Under the pieces are notes generated by a model, which saw only the letters and a program-made list of their open reading frames with translations, was not told the DNA's origin and ran no database searches. Position numbers and translations under genes: made by a program. Positions 5,298 through 5,462 of a DNA stretch of 5,462 nucleotides are shown piece by piece; the first letter of the stretch is position 1, and every line of letters begins with the position of its first letter. Source of the DNA: Candidatus Galligastranaerophilus intestinigallinarum (GTDB taxonomy: Bacteria; Cyanobacteriota; Vampirovibrionia; Gastranaerophilales; Gastranaerophilaceae); NCBI GenBank assembly GCA_018715855.1, contig DVKW01000164.1, positions 1-5,462 of the forward strand, written 5' to 3'.

Positions 5298-5462
5298 ATG
5301 AACCTAGATTTAAAAAAAGCAAAAGTTGTATATAAAAACGATTTGGGCGAAGCAAAAAAGTTTGCCGAAAAAATTGCCCAAAAACTTTCTTGTGAGCTTT
5401 TTTCAATTGATAATCTGCCAAATATCGCCTCTTTAATTATTGTTGTAGGGGGCGATGGCACT
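5298..5462 (+). CDS. nadK: NAD kinase, N-terminal fragment (cut by window end)
   Basis: The first 55 codons of an ORF still open at the window edge. The segment LIIVVGGDGT (46-55) is the beta-strand and GGDGT signature of ATP-NAD kinases, the enzymes that phosphorylate NAD to NADP. In the family this motif carries the catalytic Asp (D53 here). The preceding 45 residues, with a basic helix (about 17-30) and short strands, fit the family's Rossmann-like N-terminal domain. Diacylglycerol or sphingosine kinases share a GGDGT motif, but there it usually comes further from the N-terminus with different flanks, so NAD kinase is preferred. The ATG starts 1 nt after the yajQ stop and no Shine-Dalgarno is visible upstream, so translation probably depends on coupling to yajQ. 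Confidence 0.85.
   Translation, partial: MNLDLKKAKVVYKNDLGEAKKFAEKIAQKLSCELFSIDNLPNIASLIIVVGGDGT

Noticed and set aside
5240..5461. Minus-strand open frame over the yajQ-nadK junction
   Set aside because: No family resemblance, and the plus-strand frame has the NAD kinase GGDGT motif.
1..5462. Mobile element, CRISPR, defence island or novel multi-gene system
   Set aside because: No transposase, integrase, regularly spaced repeats or unexplained gene cluster is present; all genes but the small winged-helix and the pilin are recognised housekeeping families.

Overview
This is an AT-rich stretch of an ordinary bacterial chromosome with compact genes and mostly short intergenic gaps. The organism is probably an anaerobic, gut-type bacterium. 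The class III prepilin N-terminus (MKKRGFTLAEVLITLAIIGV), the AT-biased codon use and the single small winged-helix gene resemble Gastranaerophilales/Vampirovibrionia (non-photosynthetic relatives of Cyanobacteria). That placement is a recognition-based inference of moderate confidence; Elusimicrobia-like or Clostridia-like hosts are not excluded.

Layout. Positions 1-177 are a non-coding leader with no clear gene. They hold a striking 18-bp perfect inverted repeat overlapping a pyrimidine mirror repeat. Next is a stand-alone type IV pilin/pseudopilin-like protein (178-912). A small winged-helix protein of the DUF2582 type (1045-1248, minus strand) converges on it, and two interlocked terminator hairpins lie between them. 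The winged-helix gene is divergent from a leucine-biosynthesis pair, leuD (1367-1867) and leuB (1871-2941), 3 bp apart and closed by a strong terminator. gdhA (3033-4409) has its own extended -10 promoter directly behind that terminator and ends at a 12-bp-stem terminator. rpsU (bS21, 4564-4737) follows with its own promoter, a full-length Shine-Dalgarno sequence and its own terminator. The last two genes are yajQ (4796-5296) and the start of NAD kinase (from 5298, cut by the window end at its GGDGT motif).

How the genes fit together. leuD and leuB act in successive steps of leucine synthesis (isopropylmalate isomerisation, then oxidative decarboxylation to 2-oxoisocaproate). gdhA makes glutamate from 2-oxoglutarate, ammonia and NADPH, and glutamate is the amino donor for the final leucine transamination. 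NAD kinase makes the NADP+ that the GDH cofactor pool needs. This is thematic co-location of amino-acid metabolism, but terminators and promoters split it into separate transcription units: pilin; winged helix (minus); leuD-leuB; gdhA; rpsU with possible read-through into yajQ-nadK.

I see no CRISPR array, tRNA, rRNA, transposase, phage gene, toxin-antitoxin pair or defence system. The less ordinary signals are non-coding: the triplex-capable hairpin at 68-140, an inverted repeat centred on overlapping divergent -10 elements in front of leuD, a shared-arm double terminator, and the unusually complete Shine-Dalgarno sequence of rpsU.
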